Source: an uncultured Oscillospiraceae bacterium
GTDB taxonomy: Bacteria > Bacillota > Clostridia > Oscillospirales > Oscillospiraceae
Direction of reading: 5' to 3'
NCBI GenBank assembly: GCA_947581795.1
Contig: CANPVS010000003.1
Location: 1-64,000 of the forward strand
Length of the DNA stretch: 64,000 bases
Part shown: positions 16,378 through 25,487 of the stretch, in pieces
How positions within the stretch are numbered: the stretch's first letter is position 1
Layout of the letters: every line of letters starts with the position of its first letter
Made by a program: the position numbers and the translations under genes
Notes under the pieces: model-generated
Database searches by the model: none
Told to the model about the DNA's origin: nothing
What the model saw: the letters and a program-made list of their open reading frames with translations, nothing else

Positions 16378-16384
16378 GACAGTA

Positions 16385-16401
16385 TATACCTCAAAAGTAT
16401 A
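16385..16401. promoter_or_regulatory. LysR-type box next to the regulator start
   Basis: TATAC-N7-GTATA (ATAC-N7-GTAT) matches the LysR T-N11-A consensus and sits 8 bases upstream of the LysR ATG, suiting autoregulation. Confidence 0.65.
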
Positions 16402-16474
16402 ATTTCGACGATATGATACCGTGAATGAGCGTGACCGTCAAGAGGGGCAGATTTATTTCATAAGTTAAACAGTC

Positions 16475-16519
16475 TTATAGGCCAAGTTCATGCTTTTGGA
16501 GTATGAACTTGGCCCATAA
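16475..16519. promoter_or_regulatory. 17-base-arm inverted repeat between LysR and permease genes
   Basis: GGCCAAGTTCAT (16480-16491) and ATGAACTTGGCC (16503-16514) pair perfectly; after one mismatch the match continues with TTAT/ATAA. It ends 8 bases before the putative -35 of the permease gene. It is larger than a LysR box and may be a second regulator's operator or an activator site. Confidence 0.7.
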
Positions 16520-16526
16520 ACGGTAT

Positions 16527-16556
16527 TTCACAAACCCATGTGCGCCGTGCTATGCT
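16527..16556 (+). promoter_or_regulatory. possible promoter of the AEC permease
   Basis: TTCACA (16527-16532), 18 bases, TATGCT (16551-16556). The boxes are imperfect, as expected for an activator-dependent promoter; 23 bases separate it from the start codon. Confidence 0.5.
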
Positions 16557-16579
16557 CTGGCCGAAAGGAAGGTGCCGTT

Positions 16580-17494
16580 ATGGATTTCTTCGGACGAATG
16601 CTCTCACTGCAGGCACAGATGTTTGTATTGATTTTGTTGGGGATGCTGCTGGCAAGGCTGAGCGTCATCACTGTCGCCGGGCGCAAGTGCCTTTCATCCC
16701 TGCTGATCGATCTCATCCTGCCTTGCAACATCGTTAATTCCTTTTTAGGCGGCGCAGCCGTCACGGCGGCGTTCGCCCGAAACTGCCTGTGGGCCGTCGC
16801 CATCAGCGCGGCCATCCAAATGACCGCCATCCTGGGCAGCCGGGTGCTGTTCCGACGCTTCGACCGGGAGAGGAGAAGTGTGCTGAGCTACGGCATGATC
16901 TGCTCCAGCTCCAGCTTTATCGGCCTGCCGGTGGCCGAGGTCCTCTACGGGAGCATGGGCGTCATGGTCACCTCCATCTTCCAGATACCTATCCGCTTTA
17001 CCATGTGGACGGCGGGGCTGAGCCTATTCACAGATGTGGAACGAAAAGACGCGCTGAAAAAGCTGGCCACCCACCCCTGCATCGTGTCTATCTTCCTGGG
17101 GCTGGCGCTCATGGTGCTGCCGGTAAAGCTGCCGGGATTTGCGCTGGATACGGTGGGAGCGCTGAGCCGGTGCTGCATCCCGGTGTCCATGCTGATGATC
17201 GGCTCCGTTCTGGCGGACGCGCCGATAAAAGCGCTGTTCTCACGGCCGGTGCTGTATTTCTGCCTTCTGCGGCTCATTGTGTTCCCCTTGGCCGTGTACG
17301 CTGCGCTGTACTGGCTTCCCCTGGACAGGCTGTTGGTGAGCGTGAGCGTGCTGATGACCGCCATGCCCGCCGGAAGCGTCACCTCCATTCTGGCGGAGGA
17401 ATATGACTGCGGCGACGTCTTTGCCTCGGAGCTGGTCTTTGCCTCCACGCTTTTTTCCGTAATGACCTTGCCGCTTCTATGCGCCATCCTCTGA
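16580..17494 (+). CDS. AEC-family (auxin efflux carrier) permease
   Basis: This 304-residue membrane protein has about ten helices. It contains the AEC/Mem_trans pattern: an N-terminal LARLSVITVAGRKCLSSLLIDLILPCNIVNSF segment (broken TM with Pro), a central cytoplasmic loop with RFDRERRS, and C-terminal MPAGSVTSILAEEYDCG. Relatives export or import malate, malonate or other organic anions. The start is the ATG at 16580, preceded by AAGGAAGG. It diverges from a LysR gene, so it is probably inducible. Confidence 0.88.
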   Translation: MDFFGRMLSLQAQMFVLILLGMLLARLSVITVAGRKCLSSLLIDLILPCNIVNSFLGGAAVTAAFARNCLWAVAISAAIQMTAILGSRVLFRRFDRERRSVLSYGMICSSSSFIGLPVAEVLYGSMGVMVTSIFQIPIRFTMWTAGLSLFTDVERKDALKKLATHPCIVSIFLGLALMVLPVKLPGFALDTVGALSRCCIPVSMLMIGSVLADAPIKALFSRPVLYFCLLRLIVFPLAVYAALYWLPLDRLLVSVSVLMTAMPAGSVTSILAEEYDCGDVFASELVFASTLFSVMTLPLLCAIL

Positions 17495-17530
17495 ACGTGT
17501 TACAGGATGGGATGTCCATAGCGCAGTTCC

Positions 17531-18406
17531 TTATTTGTTCTTTCTCTTCTTCACCATATGGCGAACGAGAAGCACGGCGGCGATCAGGATGATGAGCGCC
17601 AGGAGCAGCCACTCCCAGCTGTAGGCCAGGCCCACCAGCAGGTCCTCCGCCCACTGGGCGAAGGAGCCCAGGCCCGCCTTGAAGGAGGCGGCCACCCGCT
17701 GGCCCAGGCTCTGCTCCGGTTCCGGCACGTCGGACAGGCGGCTCACCGCCCGCAGATATATGGATATAGAGGCCAGGTCCACCTGGGTGTCGTAGTGCTT
17801 CAATGTTCCGGACAGATAGTCGATCTCCCGCTCGGCGTCGGCGATGGCGCTCTCCAGGGCGATCATATCCTCCATGTCCTCCGCCTGGGCCAGCAGTTCA
17901 CGCAGCCGGTCCAGCTTGGCCTGCTGGGTCTTCAGGCGTCCTTCCGTGTCGTAATAGGCCTCGCTCACATCGTCGGCGTACTCGCTCACGCTGAGTACGT
18001 GGCACACGCCGCCCACCCGGTCCAGGAAGGCCCGGAAGTTCTCCGAGGGGACCCGGACCGTATAGCTGGCGGAGCGGCCCCCGTCGTTGTCCAGGCGGCT
18101 GGCCTCGTAGTAGCCCCCCAGCTCCCCGGTAAGCGCGGCCAGGGCCTGCACGGCCTCGTCGAAATCCGTGGTCTCCAGGTCCATATCCGCGGTACGGATG
18201 ATCTTGGCCTCCGACCCGGCGGAGGCGGGGACCGGGGCGGTCTCCTCGCTGGCGGCGTAGCCGTATGCCCCGCCGGCGTCGTAGGCCGCCATGGGCACGG
18301 CCACGCTCTCGGCCGCCTCCTGATGGGCGGCCTTGGCCCCGCAGCCGGCGAACAGGGTCACCAGCAGCAGGCAGGCCAGATACAGGGCCAAAAATCGCTT
18401 TTTCAT
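17531..18406 (-). CDS. DUF4349-domain lipoprotein
   Basis: This 291-residue protein starts with a signal peptide and the lipobox LFAGC (Cys22). After an Ala-rich linker, residues about 65-265 match the DUF4349 pattern: ADMDLETTDFDEAVQAL, VRVPSENFRAFLD, then a coiled coil (residues about 155-200, KTQQAKLDRLRELLAQAEDMEDMIALE) and a C-terminal membrane helix with a KKRKNK tail. It is therefore anchored at both ends, lipid at the N-terminus and helix at the C-terminus. Function of the family is unknown; envelope association is clear. It is convergent with the AEC permease gene. Confidence 0.85.
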   Translation of the reverse strand: MKKRFLALYLACLLLVTLFAGCGAKAAHQEAAESVAVPMAAYDAGGAYGYAASEETAPVPASAGSEAKIIRTADMDLETTDFDEAVQALAALTGELGGYYEASRLDNDGGRSASYTVRVPSENFRAFLDRVGGVCHVLSVSEYADDVSEAYYDTEGRLKTQQAKLDRLRELLAQAEDMEDMIALESAIADAEREIDYLSGTLKHYDTQVDLASISIYLRAVSRLSDVPEPEQSLGQRVAASFKAGLGSFAQWAEDLLVGLAYSWEWLLLALIILIAAVLLVRHMVKKRKNK

Positions 18407-18477
18407 GGGCGCTTCCTCCGTGTTCGTTTGACCATAGGACGGTGCCGCCGGGAAAAAGTTCCCGGGAAATAAAAATG

Positions 18478-18505
18478 ACCGCCGGAGACAAGCGCCTCCG
18501 GCGGT
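18478..18505 (-). terminator. terminator of the HerA-like gene
   Basis: Ten-base arms ACCGCCGGAG and CTCCGGCGGT, followed leftward by CATTTTTATTT. It separates the DUF853 gene from the DUF4349 gene. Confidence 0.85.
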
Positions 18506-18524
18506 GTTCAGTTTTAGGGAAAGT

Positions 18525-20186
18525 TTACTTGAAGAACCCGCCGATCAGGTCGCTGACGATGTTGCCGGCGAACTGGCTGGCCGCGTTGCGGGCGGTCTTG
18601 CTGGAGTTGCCCATGAGGCCCCGGGTGATGCTCTTGGTGAGCTGGCGGCCCATGCTCTTCGCGGTATTGCGGCTGGCCTTGATGAGGCTCTGCTCCATCT
18701 TGGAGCGGCCGTACTTGTCCCGGCCCTCGGCCTTGTACTGGGCCTGCAGGGCCCGCTCCTCCTCCCGGGCGGCCTTCTCGGCGGCGCGGGCCTCGGCCAG
18801 GGCCTGTTTTTCCGCGGCGGCGGCCTCCTTGGCGGCCTGCTTTTCCGCCTCCTCCTGGGCCTTCTCGGCCTCCGCCTGGGCTTCCGCCTCGGCGGCGGCC
18901 TGCTCCTGCTCGGTCAATATCTCATAGGCGGAGCGGTCGTCCACGGCCTCCTTGTACTTGCCGTACAGGGCGTCATTGGCCACGATCATGGCCCGGGCGG
19001 CCATGTCCATGGCGTCCATGGAGCTCTGGGGCGGGCAGATGGTGGTCTGCTCCGCCATGGTGGGCACGCCGTCGGCGTCCAGCATGGAGGTGAGGGCCAC
19101 GCCGGTGCCCAGGGAGCCGATCACGTCCTCGGTCTTGAACTTGGGGTTTTCACGGAAGCTCTGGGCGGCGGTGCGCACGGCCTTCTGCTCCGCGGGGGTG
19201 TAGGCCCGCAGGGCGTGCTGGACTCGGTTATTGAGCTGGGCCAGGACCTCGTCGGGGATGTCGGAGGGGCTCTGGGTGATGAAGAAGATGCCCACGCCCT
19301 TGCTGCGGACGAGCTTCACCACCTGGACGACTTTATCCACCATGGCCTTGGGGGCGTCGGAGAAGAGCATGTGGGCCTCGTCGAAGAAAAAGACCAGCTT
19401 GGGCTTGTCCGCATCGCCCACCTCGGGCAGGGCCTCGTAGAGCTCCGACAGCATCCACAGCATGAACGTGGCGTACAGGAGCGGCCGCTGGGCCAGCTCC
19501 ACGCAGTGGAGGATGTTCACCGTGCCCCGGCCGTCGGCGGCGGTCTGCATCCAGTCGGCGATGTCCAGGCTGGGCTCGCCGAAGAAGTCCGCCGCGCCGT
19601 CGTTCTCCAGAGACAGGAGCGCCCGCTGGATGCCGCCCACGCTCTGGGTGGAGACGTTGCCGTAGGTGTTGACGAAATCGCCGTGGTGCTCGCCCAGATA
19701 GGCCAGCATGGCCCGCAGGTCCTTGAGGTCGATGATCTCCCAGCCGTTGTCGTCCGCCACCCGGAAGGCGATGTTCAAAACGCCCTCCTGGGCGTCGGAG
19801 AGGCCCAGGAGCCGGCTCAGCAGCAGGGGACCCACGTCCGTGACCGTGGCCCGGACGGGGATGCCGCCCTTGCCCAGCACGTCCCAGAACCGGCAGGGAT
19901 AGCCGGTGTATTTGAAGGCAGCCGGGTCCACGCCCACGTTTTTCAGCCGTTCCTGCATCTTCTCGCTGTCGGTTCCGGCCAGGGCCGTGCCGGACACGTC
20001 GCCCTTGATGTCGGCCAGAAATACCGGCACGCCCATGTCCGAGAAGCCCTCGGCCAGGACCTTCAGGGTGACGGTCTTGCCGGTGCCGGTGGCGCCGGCG
20101 ATGAGCCCGTGGCGGTTGGCCATCTCGGGCAGCAGAAAGACCTGCTGGTCTCCCTTGCCGACCAATATCTTGCCGTCCTGGAGCAT
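18525..20186 (-). CDS. HerA-like ATPase, DUF853 family
   Basis: This 553-residue protein is a RecA-fold ATPase of the DUF853 (YjgR) branch of HerA/FtsK helicases. It has Walker A GATGTGKTVTLKV (about 31-43), DIKGDVSG, Walker B LVFFFDEAHMLF (about 260-271), and sensor region FFITQSPSDIPDEVLAQLNNRVQHALRA. Residues about 430-500 are a long Ala/Glu/Lys coiled coil, and the tail holds Gly/Ser-rich amphipathic segments. GAGGAGG lies about 8 bases before the ATG at 20186, which is why I prefer it to the upstream ATG at 20207. The cellular role of this family is not settled; DNA processing is inferred from homology. Confidence 0.87.
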   Translation of the reverse strand: MLQDGKILVGKGDQQVFLLPEMANRHGLIAGATGTGKTVTLKVLAEGFSDMGVPVFLADIKGDVSGTALAGTDSEKMQERLKNVGVDPAAFKYTGYPCRFWDVLGKGGIPVRATVTDVGPLLLSRLLGLSDAQEGVLNIAFRVADDNGWEIIDLKDLRAMLAYLGEHHGDFVNTYGNVSTQSVGGIQRALLSLENDGAADFFGEPSLDIADWMQTAADGRGTVNILHCVELAQRPLLYATFMLWMLSELYEALPEVGDADKPKLVFFFDEAHMLFSDAPKAMVDKVVQVVKLVRSKGVGIFFITQSPSDIPDEVLAQLNNRVQHALRAYTPAEQKAVRTAAQSFRENPKFKTEDVIGSLGTGVALTSMLDADGVPTMAEQTTICPPQSSMDAMDMAARAMIVANDALYGKYKEAVDDRSAYEILTEQEQAAAEAEAQAEAEKAQEEAEKQAAKEAAAAEKQALAEARAAEKAAREEERALQAQYKAEGRDKYGRSKMEQSLIKASRNTAKSMGRQLTKSITRGLMGNSSKTARNAASQFAGNIVSDLIGGFFK

Positions 20187-20261
20187 ATATGTATCCTCCT
20201 CGGTCATATTGTTTTCTTTCTCACTATGATATCATGTTTTATACAAAAAGAAAAGGGCGGT

Positions 20262-21191
20262 TTATCCCAGCACCCGCAGCCAGTTGCCCCAGAAAATGTC
20301 CTCCAGAAGCGCCCGGCCATAGCCGCGCTTTTCCAGGGCGTCCCAAAGCTGGGGCAGGTCCTGGACGCCCCGCCAGCCGCAGGAGAGACGGCAGCCGTCC
20401 CAGTCCCCGCCGAGGGCCACGGTCTTTTCTCCGCCCAGGGCCAGGAAGTGCTCGATGTGGCGGACCGCGTCGTCCAGGGAGGCGGCCCTGCCCACGAACT
20501 CGTCGCACAGGTTGAACCCCGCCGCGCCGCCGCTGTCCCGGATGGCCCGGAACATGTCGTCCGTCAGGTTCCGGGGGTGGCCGCACAGGGCCCGGGCGTT
20601 GGAGTGGGAGGCCGCCAGGGGCCCCAGGCCCATCTCCGCCAGATCCCAGAAGCCGGGGTCGGACAGGTGGGACACGTCCATGCGGATGCCCAGCCGGGCG
20701 GCCTCCGCCGCGAAGGTCCGGCCCCGGTCCGTGAGGCCGCTGTTCGTGTCCTCCACGTTGGTGCCGGACAGGGCGTTTTTGTGGTTCCAGGTGATGTTTA
20801 TGAGCTTCACGCCCCATGCGGCCGCCGTCTCCAGCTTTTCCGGGTCGCAGTCCAGAAGCTCCGCTCCCTCGATGGAGAGGAGCGCGGCGACTTTGCCGGA
20901 CTCGTTGGCCGCAGCGATGTCCGCCCCGGTGCGGCACTGGACCGCCATATCGGCGTTTTTGGAAAGCTCCGCCAGAAACACCTCATGCTGCTTTTGGCAC
21001 TCGCCCCACAGCGCCCCCGCCGGGAATCTGGCGGCGTTGGCGAAGAGGGCGAACACCTGGGCCGCCTTTTGGAACCGGCCCAGCCGCTTCAGGTCCAGGT
21101 GCCCCCCGCTTTCCCGCAGGGACCAGCCCTGATGGGCGCACTCGCTGATGGTATCCGAATGGCCGTCAAAATAGGGGATGGAGCCAGTCAT
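20262..21191 (-). CDS. M19-family membrane dipeptidase (renal dipeptidase-like)
   Basis: This 309-residue zinc peptidase belongs to family M19, which cleaves dipeptides, often with D-amino acids. Metal ligands are visible: DGHSDT (residues 8-13, His and Asp), the bridging Glu in LSIEGAE (about 103), DVSHL (His about 176) and SHSNAR (His about 197), and GGDWDG near 270. The start is the ATG after AAAGGCGGCGG. No signal peptide is seen, so despite the family name it should be cytoplasmic. It is divergent from prs. Confidence 0.9.
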   Translation of the reverse strand: MTGSIPYFDGHSDTISECAHQGWSLRESGGHLDLKRLGRFQKAAQVFALFANAARFPAGALWGECQKQHEVFLAELSKNADMAVQCRTGADIAAANESGKVAALLSIEGAELLDCDPEKLETAAAWGVKLINITWNHKNALSGTNVEDTNSGLTDRGRTFAAEAARLGIRMDVSHLSDPGFWDLAEMGLGPLAASHSNARALCGHPRNLTDDMFRAIRDSGGAAGFNLCDEFVGRAASLDDAVRHIEHFLALGGEKTVALGGDWDGCRLSCGWRGVQDLPQLWDALEKRGYGRALLEDIFWGNWLRVLG

Positions 21192-21361
21192 ATCGCCGCC
21201 GCCTTTCCTGTTTCTGCTCTCCCCGGCAGTATAGGGCAGGGAGGCGGCCCCTGTCAATCCCGGGCGGAAAATCGGTTATCCTGCCCGAATCCAACTGGAA
21301 AAGATTTGTAATTTTTACCCGGAAAGAATTTGACAAAACACTTCCATTTGACGGCGGCCTT

Positions 21362-21370
21362 TGTTATAAT
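21362..21370 (+). promoter_or_regulatory. extended -10 promoter for prs
   Basis: TGTTATAAT (TG-N-TATAAT) lies 71 bases before the prs start. The -35 at 17 bases (TTCCAT) is weak, as is common with extended -10 promoters; TTGACA at 21330 and TTGACG at 21348 are at the wrong distance. Confidence 0.6.
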
Positions 21371-21441
21371 ATCTACATGGACCATTCTTTAGAAAATTAC
21401 ATATAGAATCGAAAACGCCCATATGGGTAGGGGGTAACTGA

Positions 21442-22404
21442 ATGATCTCTCACGGGAAAGAAATCAAGGTGTTCACCGGAAATGCCAATCCCGAGCTGGC
21501 GAAGGGCATATGCGACAACCTGAACATCTCCCTAGGCGACGCCGTATGCACCCATTTCGCCGACGGCGAGTGCTCCGTGTCCGTGTATGAGCCGGTGCGC
21601 GGCGCGGACGTGTTTCTGGTACAGTCCACCTGTGGTCCCGTAAACGACAACCTGATGGAGCTTCTGGTCATGACCGACGCCATGCGCCGGGCCTCCGCCG
21701 GGCGCATTACCGCCGTGATGCCCTATTTCGGCTACGCCCGCCAGGACCGGAAGGCCAAGAGCCGCGACCCCATCTCCGCGAAGCTGGTAGCCAACCTCAT
21801 CACCCAGGCCGGGGCCGACCGGGTCCTGACCATGGACCTGCACGCCCCCCAGATCCAGGGATTTTTTGACATCGCCGTGGACAACCTGGCCGGCGGCCCC
21901 CTGTTCGCCAACCACTATAAAAAGCGTTTCGACCTGTCCAAGGGCGACTTCATGGTGGTCTCCCCGGACGTGGGCAGCGTGGCCCGCGCCCGCACCTTCG
22001 CCATGAAGCTGGGCCTGGACCTGGCCATCGTGGACAAGCGCCGTGAAAAGGCCAACCAGTCCGAGGTCATGAACATCATCGGCAGCGTGGAGGGCAAGAA
22101 CGTCCTCATCCTGGACGACATGGTGGACACCGCCGGCTCCCTGGTGGGGGCGGCCAAGGCCATCAAGAACATCGGCGGCGCCAACAAGGTCTATGCCTGC
22201 GCCAGCCACGGGGTCCTGTCCGGCCCCGCCCTGGAGCGCATCGAAAACAGCGACCTGGAGGAGCTGCTCCTCTTCGACACCATCCCCTATCCCAAGGACC
22301 AGCCCAAGGTGGAGAAGATCAAGTATCTCTCCGCGGCGCCCATCTTCGCCGCGTCCATCCACCGCATCTATGAGGACGAGTCTTTGGCGTCCCTGTTCGA
22401 CTGA
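21442..22404 (+). CDS. prs: ribose-phosphate pyrophosphokinase
   Basis: This makes PRPP from ribose 5-phosphate and ATP for purines, pyrimidines, His and Trp. The 320-residue class I enzyme has the flexible-loop motif YGYARQDRK in the form YFGYARQDRKAKSRDPISAKL, the MDLHAPQIQGFF segment, the catalytic KRR in VDKRREKAN, and the PRPP-binding loop VLILDDMVDTAGSL. Length is normal. It precedes pth with a one-base overlap (TGATG). Confidence 0.96.
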   Translation: MISHGKEIKVFTGNANPELAKGICDNLNISLGDAVCTHFADGECSVSVYEPVRGADVFLVQSTCGPVNDNLMELLVMTDAMRRASAGRITAVMPYFGYARQDRKAKSRDPISAKLVANLITQAGADRVLTMDLHAPQIQGFFDIAVDNLAGGPLFANHYKKRFDLSKGDFMVVSPDVGSVARARTFAMKLGLDLAIVDKRREKANQSEVMNIIGSVEGKNVLILDDMVDTAGSLVGAAKAIKNIGGANKVYACASHGVLSGPALERIENSDLEELLLFDTIPYPKDQPKVEKIKYLSAAPIFAASIHRIYEDESLASLFD

Positions 22405-23000
22405 TGTTCGGCAGGGGCGGCCCGGTCCAATGGCTGGCGGTGTTTTTGGGCAATCCCGGCCCCAAGTATAACGGCACCCGCCACAACGCGGGCTTTCTCG
22501 CCGCGGACGCCCTGGCGAAGGAAACGGGCGCCGCGGCCACCCGCCTCCGGTTCAGGGCCCTCACCGGGCGGCTGGAGCTGGAGGATGGAACGGGCGTGCT
22601 CATCATGAAGCCCCAGACCTACATGAACGAATCCGGCCAGGCCGTGGGCCAGGCCGCGCGGTTTTACAAAATACCTCCCCAGCGGGTGCTGGTGGTGTCC
22701 GACGACATCAACCTGCCCTGCGGGAAGCTGCGGATACGGGAGCGGGGATCCGCGGGAGGCCACAACGGCCTCAAGAGCGTCATCGCCCATCTGGGGACCG
22801 ACGATTTCCCCCGGATACGTATCGGCGTGGGCGCGCCGCCCCAGGGGGGCGCGGAGCAGATAGACTGGGTCCTGGGCGTGCCCCGAAACGCCGACTGGGA
22901 CGATTTTTCCGGCGCCTGCGGCCGGGCGGCAAAGGCCGTACAGGACTACATCCTCCTGGGCCCGGCCAGAGCCATGGACCGGTATAACCGCAGCAGCTGA
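22404..23000 (+). CDS. pth: peptidyl-tRNA hydrolase
   Basis: This releases stalled peptides from tRNA. The 198-residue protein has FLGNPGPKYNGTRHNAGF (catalytic His in RHNAGF, about residue 29), MKPQTYMNESG with the conserved Asn, VVSDDINLPCGKLRIRERGSAGGHNGLKS with the catalytic Asp, and GVGAPP. The start overlaps the prs stop; MQWLAVFLG could not be an alternative since no Met is present there, so the first 8 or so residues (MFGRGGPV) are a short extension. prs-pth is a common Firmicutes pairing. Confidence 0.94.
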   Translation: MFGRGGPVQWLAVFLGNPGPKYNGTRHNAGFLAADALAKETGAAATRLRFRALTGRLELEDGTGVLIMKPQTYMNESGQAVGQAARFYKIPPQRVLVVSDDINLPCGKLRIRERGSAGGHNGLKSVIAHLGTDDFPRIRIGVGAPPQGGAEQIDWVLGVPRNADWDDFSGACGRAAKAVQDYILLGPARAMDRYNRSS

Positions 23001-23057
23001 AGTTGTGCGTCACGCGCCTTGGCGGAGCGCGTAAAAATAAGGTAAGGAGGTTCGCTT

Positions 23058-24251
23058 GTGAAGAAAGAATGCATCGCCATGCTCCTGGCAGGCGGTCAGG
23101 GCTCAAGACTGTACGCTTTGACCGCGAACGTGGCAAAACCCTACATCCCCTTTGGCGGCAAGTACCGTATCATCGACTTTCCCCTTTCCAACTGCGCAAA
23201 CTCCGGCATCGACACCGTGGGCGTACTGACCCAGTACCGGCCCATGAAACTCAACGCCTACCTGGGCACCGGTCAGCCCTGGGACCTGAGCGCGGACGAC
23301 GGCGGCGTATTCGTGCTGCCCCCCTACATGTCCGCCGGTGAGAAGGGCAACTGGTTCTCCGGCACGGCCAACGCCATCTACCAGAACATCGACTTCATCG
23401 ACGTGTACGACCCGGAGTACGTGCTCATCCTGTCCGGCGACCACATCTACAAGATGGATTACGCCGACATGCTCCGGGAGCACAAGGAAAAGGACGCGGC
23501 GGCCACCATCGCCGTCATCCAGGTGAGCATGGACGAGGCCACGCGCTTCGGCATCATGAACACCGGCGACGACGGCTACATCACCGAGTTCGAGGAAAAG
23601 CCCGCCCATCCCAAGAGCGACCTGGCCTCCATGGGCATCTACATCTTCACCTGGAAAAAGCTGCGTCAGGCCCTGATCGACGACAACGACGACCCCAACA
23701 GCCAGCAGGACTTCGGCAAGAACATCATCCCCCGGCTCCTGAACCAGGGGGAGAAGCTCTGGGCCTACCACTTCCAGGGCTACTGGCGCGACGTGGGCAC
23801 CATCACCAGCCTCTGGGACGCCAACATGGATATGCTGAGCCCCGACACCATCGACCTGTACGACCCGGACTGGCCCATCATGAGCCGCAGCCCCATCCGG
23901 CCGCCCCATGTGGCCGGCGCGGAGGCGGACATCCGCCACTCCATCGTGACGGAGGGCTGCATCGTGGACGGCAGCGTGTTCAACAGCGTCCTGTCCAACC
24001 AGGTGACGGTGGAAAAGGGCGCGAAGGTGGAATACAGCGTGCTCATGCCCGGCGCCCATGTGGAGGCCGGCGCGGAGGTGCGCTTCGCCGTTTTGGGCGA
24101 GAACGCCCGGGTGTGCAAGGGCGCACATGTGGGCGCCGAACCGGACGGAACGGATAGCTGGGGCGTAGCGACCTGCGGCCCGGATGTGACGATCGGCCCA
24201 GGCGCCGTGGTGGCGCCCGGCGCCATGCTCTATAGCGGGGTGGCGACATGA
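23058..24251 (+). CDS. glgC: glucose-1-phosphate adenylyltransferase, catalytic subunit
   Basis: This makes ADP-glucose for glycogen synthesis. The 397-residue protein has the nucleotidyltransferase signature [14 protein letters not shown] (9-22), [16 protein letters not shown], the sugar-phosphate site [18 protein letters not shown] and a C-terminal left-handed beta-helix (from about 290). It starts with GTG at 23058, preceded by AAGGAGG. Its stop overlaps glgD as ATGA, so both subunits are made together. The gap from pth (57 bases) holds only a small CGCGCC/GGAGCGCG hairpin. Confidence 0.95.
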   Translation: MKKECIAMLLAGGQGSRLYALTANVAKPYIPFGGKYRIIDFPLSNCANSGIDTVGVLTQYRPMKLNAYLGTGQPWDLSADDGGVFVLPPYMSAGEKGNWFSGTANAIYQNIDFIDVYDPEYVLILSGDHIYKMDYADMLREHKEKDAAATIAVIQVSMDEATRFGIMNTGDDGYITEFEEKPAHPKSDLASMGIYIFTWKKLRQALIDDNDDPNSQQDFGKNIIPRLLNQGEKLWAYHFQGYWRDVGTITSLWDANMDMLSPDTIDLYDPDWPIMSRSPIRPPHVAGAEADIRHSIVTEGCIVDGSVFNSVLSNQVTVEKGAKVEYSVLMPGAHVEAGAEVRFAVLGENARVCKGAHVGAEPDGTDSWGVATCGPDVTIGPGAVVAPGAMLYSGVAT

Positions 24252-25366
24252 GAAACGATCTGCATGGCATCATCTACACCTTGAGCTCCGAGCCTGAGCT
24301 GCGGGAGCTGGTGGAGCACAGAAACAGCGCCTCGATCCCCTTCGGCGGGCGCTACCGCCTCATCGACTTTGCCCTGTCCATGATGGTCAACGCGGGCATC
24401 CGGGACGTGGGCGTGATTATGGAGCGGGATTACCAGAGCCTTCTGGACCACATGTCCAACGGCGCGGACTGGGGCCTTGCCAGGCGCAGCGGCGGCCTGC
24501 GGCTGCTGCCGCCCTTCGGCCTGAAGGGCTCCCGTTCCGGCCACTTCTCCGGCTGCATGGAGGCCCTGCGCTCCGTGCGCTCCTACATCCGGGATATCCC
24601 CCAGGAGGACATCGTCCTTTGCGCGGCCGACTGGGCCGGCAACATCGATCTGGGCGCGGCGGTGGAGCTGCACCGCCAGACAGGCGCGCGCATGACCGCC
24701 ATCTGCTCCGAGGGCTACGGCCCCTTCGCCCATCACCGGCTCATCAAGGACCCGGACGGCTTTGCCCGCCGGCTCCTGTTCTCCGAGGGCGGCCCCGGCG
24801 AGGGCCTGTTCTCCCGGGAGATCTACATCATCAAAAAGGACCTGCTGCTGGAGCTGATGGAATACTGCTCCGACTCGGTCCACGACCACTTCCACCGGGA
24901 CGCGGTGGCCCATTTCCTGGCCGAGGGCGGCGAGATCGCCGTCTATGAGCACAACATCTACGCCCGGCGCATCACCTCCGTCAAGGACTATTACGACGCC
25001 AGCATGGAGCTCATCGGGCCCCAGGTCATGGCGGAGCTGTTCCCGGAGGGCGGCCTGCCCATCCGCACCAAGGAGCGGGCCGAGGCCAGTACATACTACA
25101 GCGACCTGGCAAAGGTCAGCTCTTCCCTGGTGGCCGACGGCTGCTATGTGGAGGGGGAGCTGGAGCACTGCATCCTCTTCCGCGGCGTCCGGGTAGGCAA
25201 GGGCGCGAAGCTGAAAAACTGCATCGTCATGCAGGACACCGTCATCGGCGAGGGGGCGCAGCTCACCAGCGTCATCGCCGACAAGGACTGCGTGGTCACC
25301 GAGAACACCGTCCTGACCGGCAGCGACCGGCTGCCTCTCGTTATTCCAAAGGGTGAGACTGTCTGA
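24248..25366 (+). CDS. glgD: glucose-1-phosphate adenylyltransferase, GlgD subunit
   Basis: GlgD is the second, regulatory-type subunit found next to GlgC in Firmicutes. The 372-residue sequence keeps the fold ([28 protein letters not shown]-terminal hexapeptide repeats) but lacks the GGxGxRL nucleotide-binding loop that GlgC has, starting instead with [22 protein letters not shown]. That loss supports a non-catalytic or modulating role in a GlgC/GlgD heteromer. It overlaps glgC by four bases. Confidence 0.94.
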   Translation: MRNDLHGIIYTLSSEPELRELVEHRNSASIPFGGRYRLIDFALSMMVNAGIRDVGVIMERDYQSLLDHMSNGADWGLARRSGGLRLLPPFGLKGSRSGHFSGCMEALRSVRSYIRDIPQEDIVLCAADWAGNIDLGAAVELHRQTGARMTAICSEGYGPFAHHRLIKDPDGFARRLLFSEGGPGEGLFSREIYIIKKDLLLELMEYCSDSVHDHFHRDAVAHFLAEGGEIAVYEHNIYARRITSVKDYYDASMELIGPQVMAELFPEGGLPIRTKERAEASTYYSDLAKVSSSLVADGCYVEGELEHCILFRGVRVGKGAKLKNCIVMQDTVIGEGAQLTSVIADKDCVVTENTVLTGSDRLPLVIPKGETV

Positions 25367-25400
25367 TCTCACCGCGCTAAGCAACACCACAGCGATCTTT

Positions 25401-25437
25401 GCCCCCGCCCTGCGGGAGTATCCCGCCGGACGGGGGC
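25401..25437 (+). other. nested hairpin between glgD and glgP
   Basis: Outer arms GCCCCCG (25401-25407) and CGGGGGC (25431-25437) enclose an inner stem GCGGGA-GTA-TCCCGC. No T run follows, so it is not a plain terminator. It may be an mRNA processing or stability element separating glgCD from glgP. Confidence 0.5.
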
Positions 25438-25487
25438 AGAGCTTGTCTATAACTTTGCTATCAATCTTCAGTAAGGAGTCTGAATAT

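Noticed and set aside
18504..21311. 935-codon plus-strand frame opposite the DUF853 and M19 genes
   Set aside because: It runs across two genes and their gap, and its sequence is a mirror-frame artefact without any known motif.
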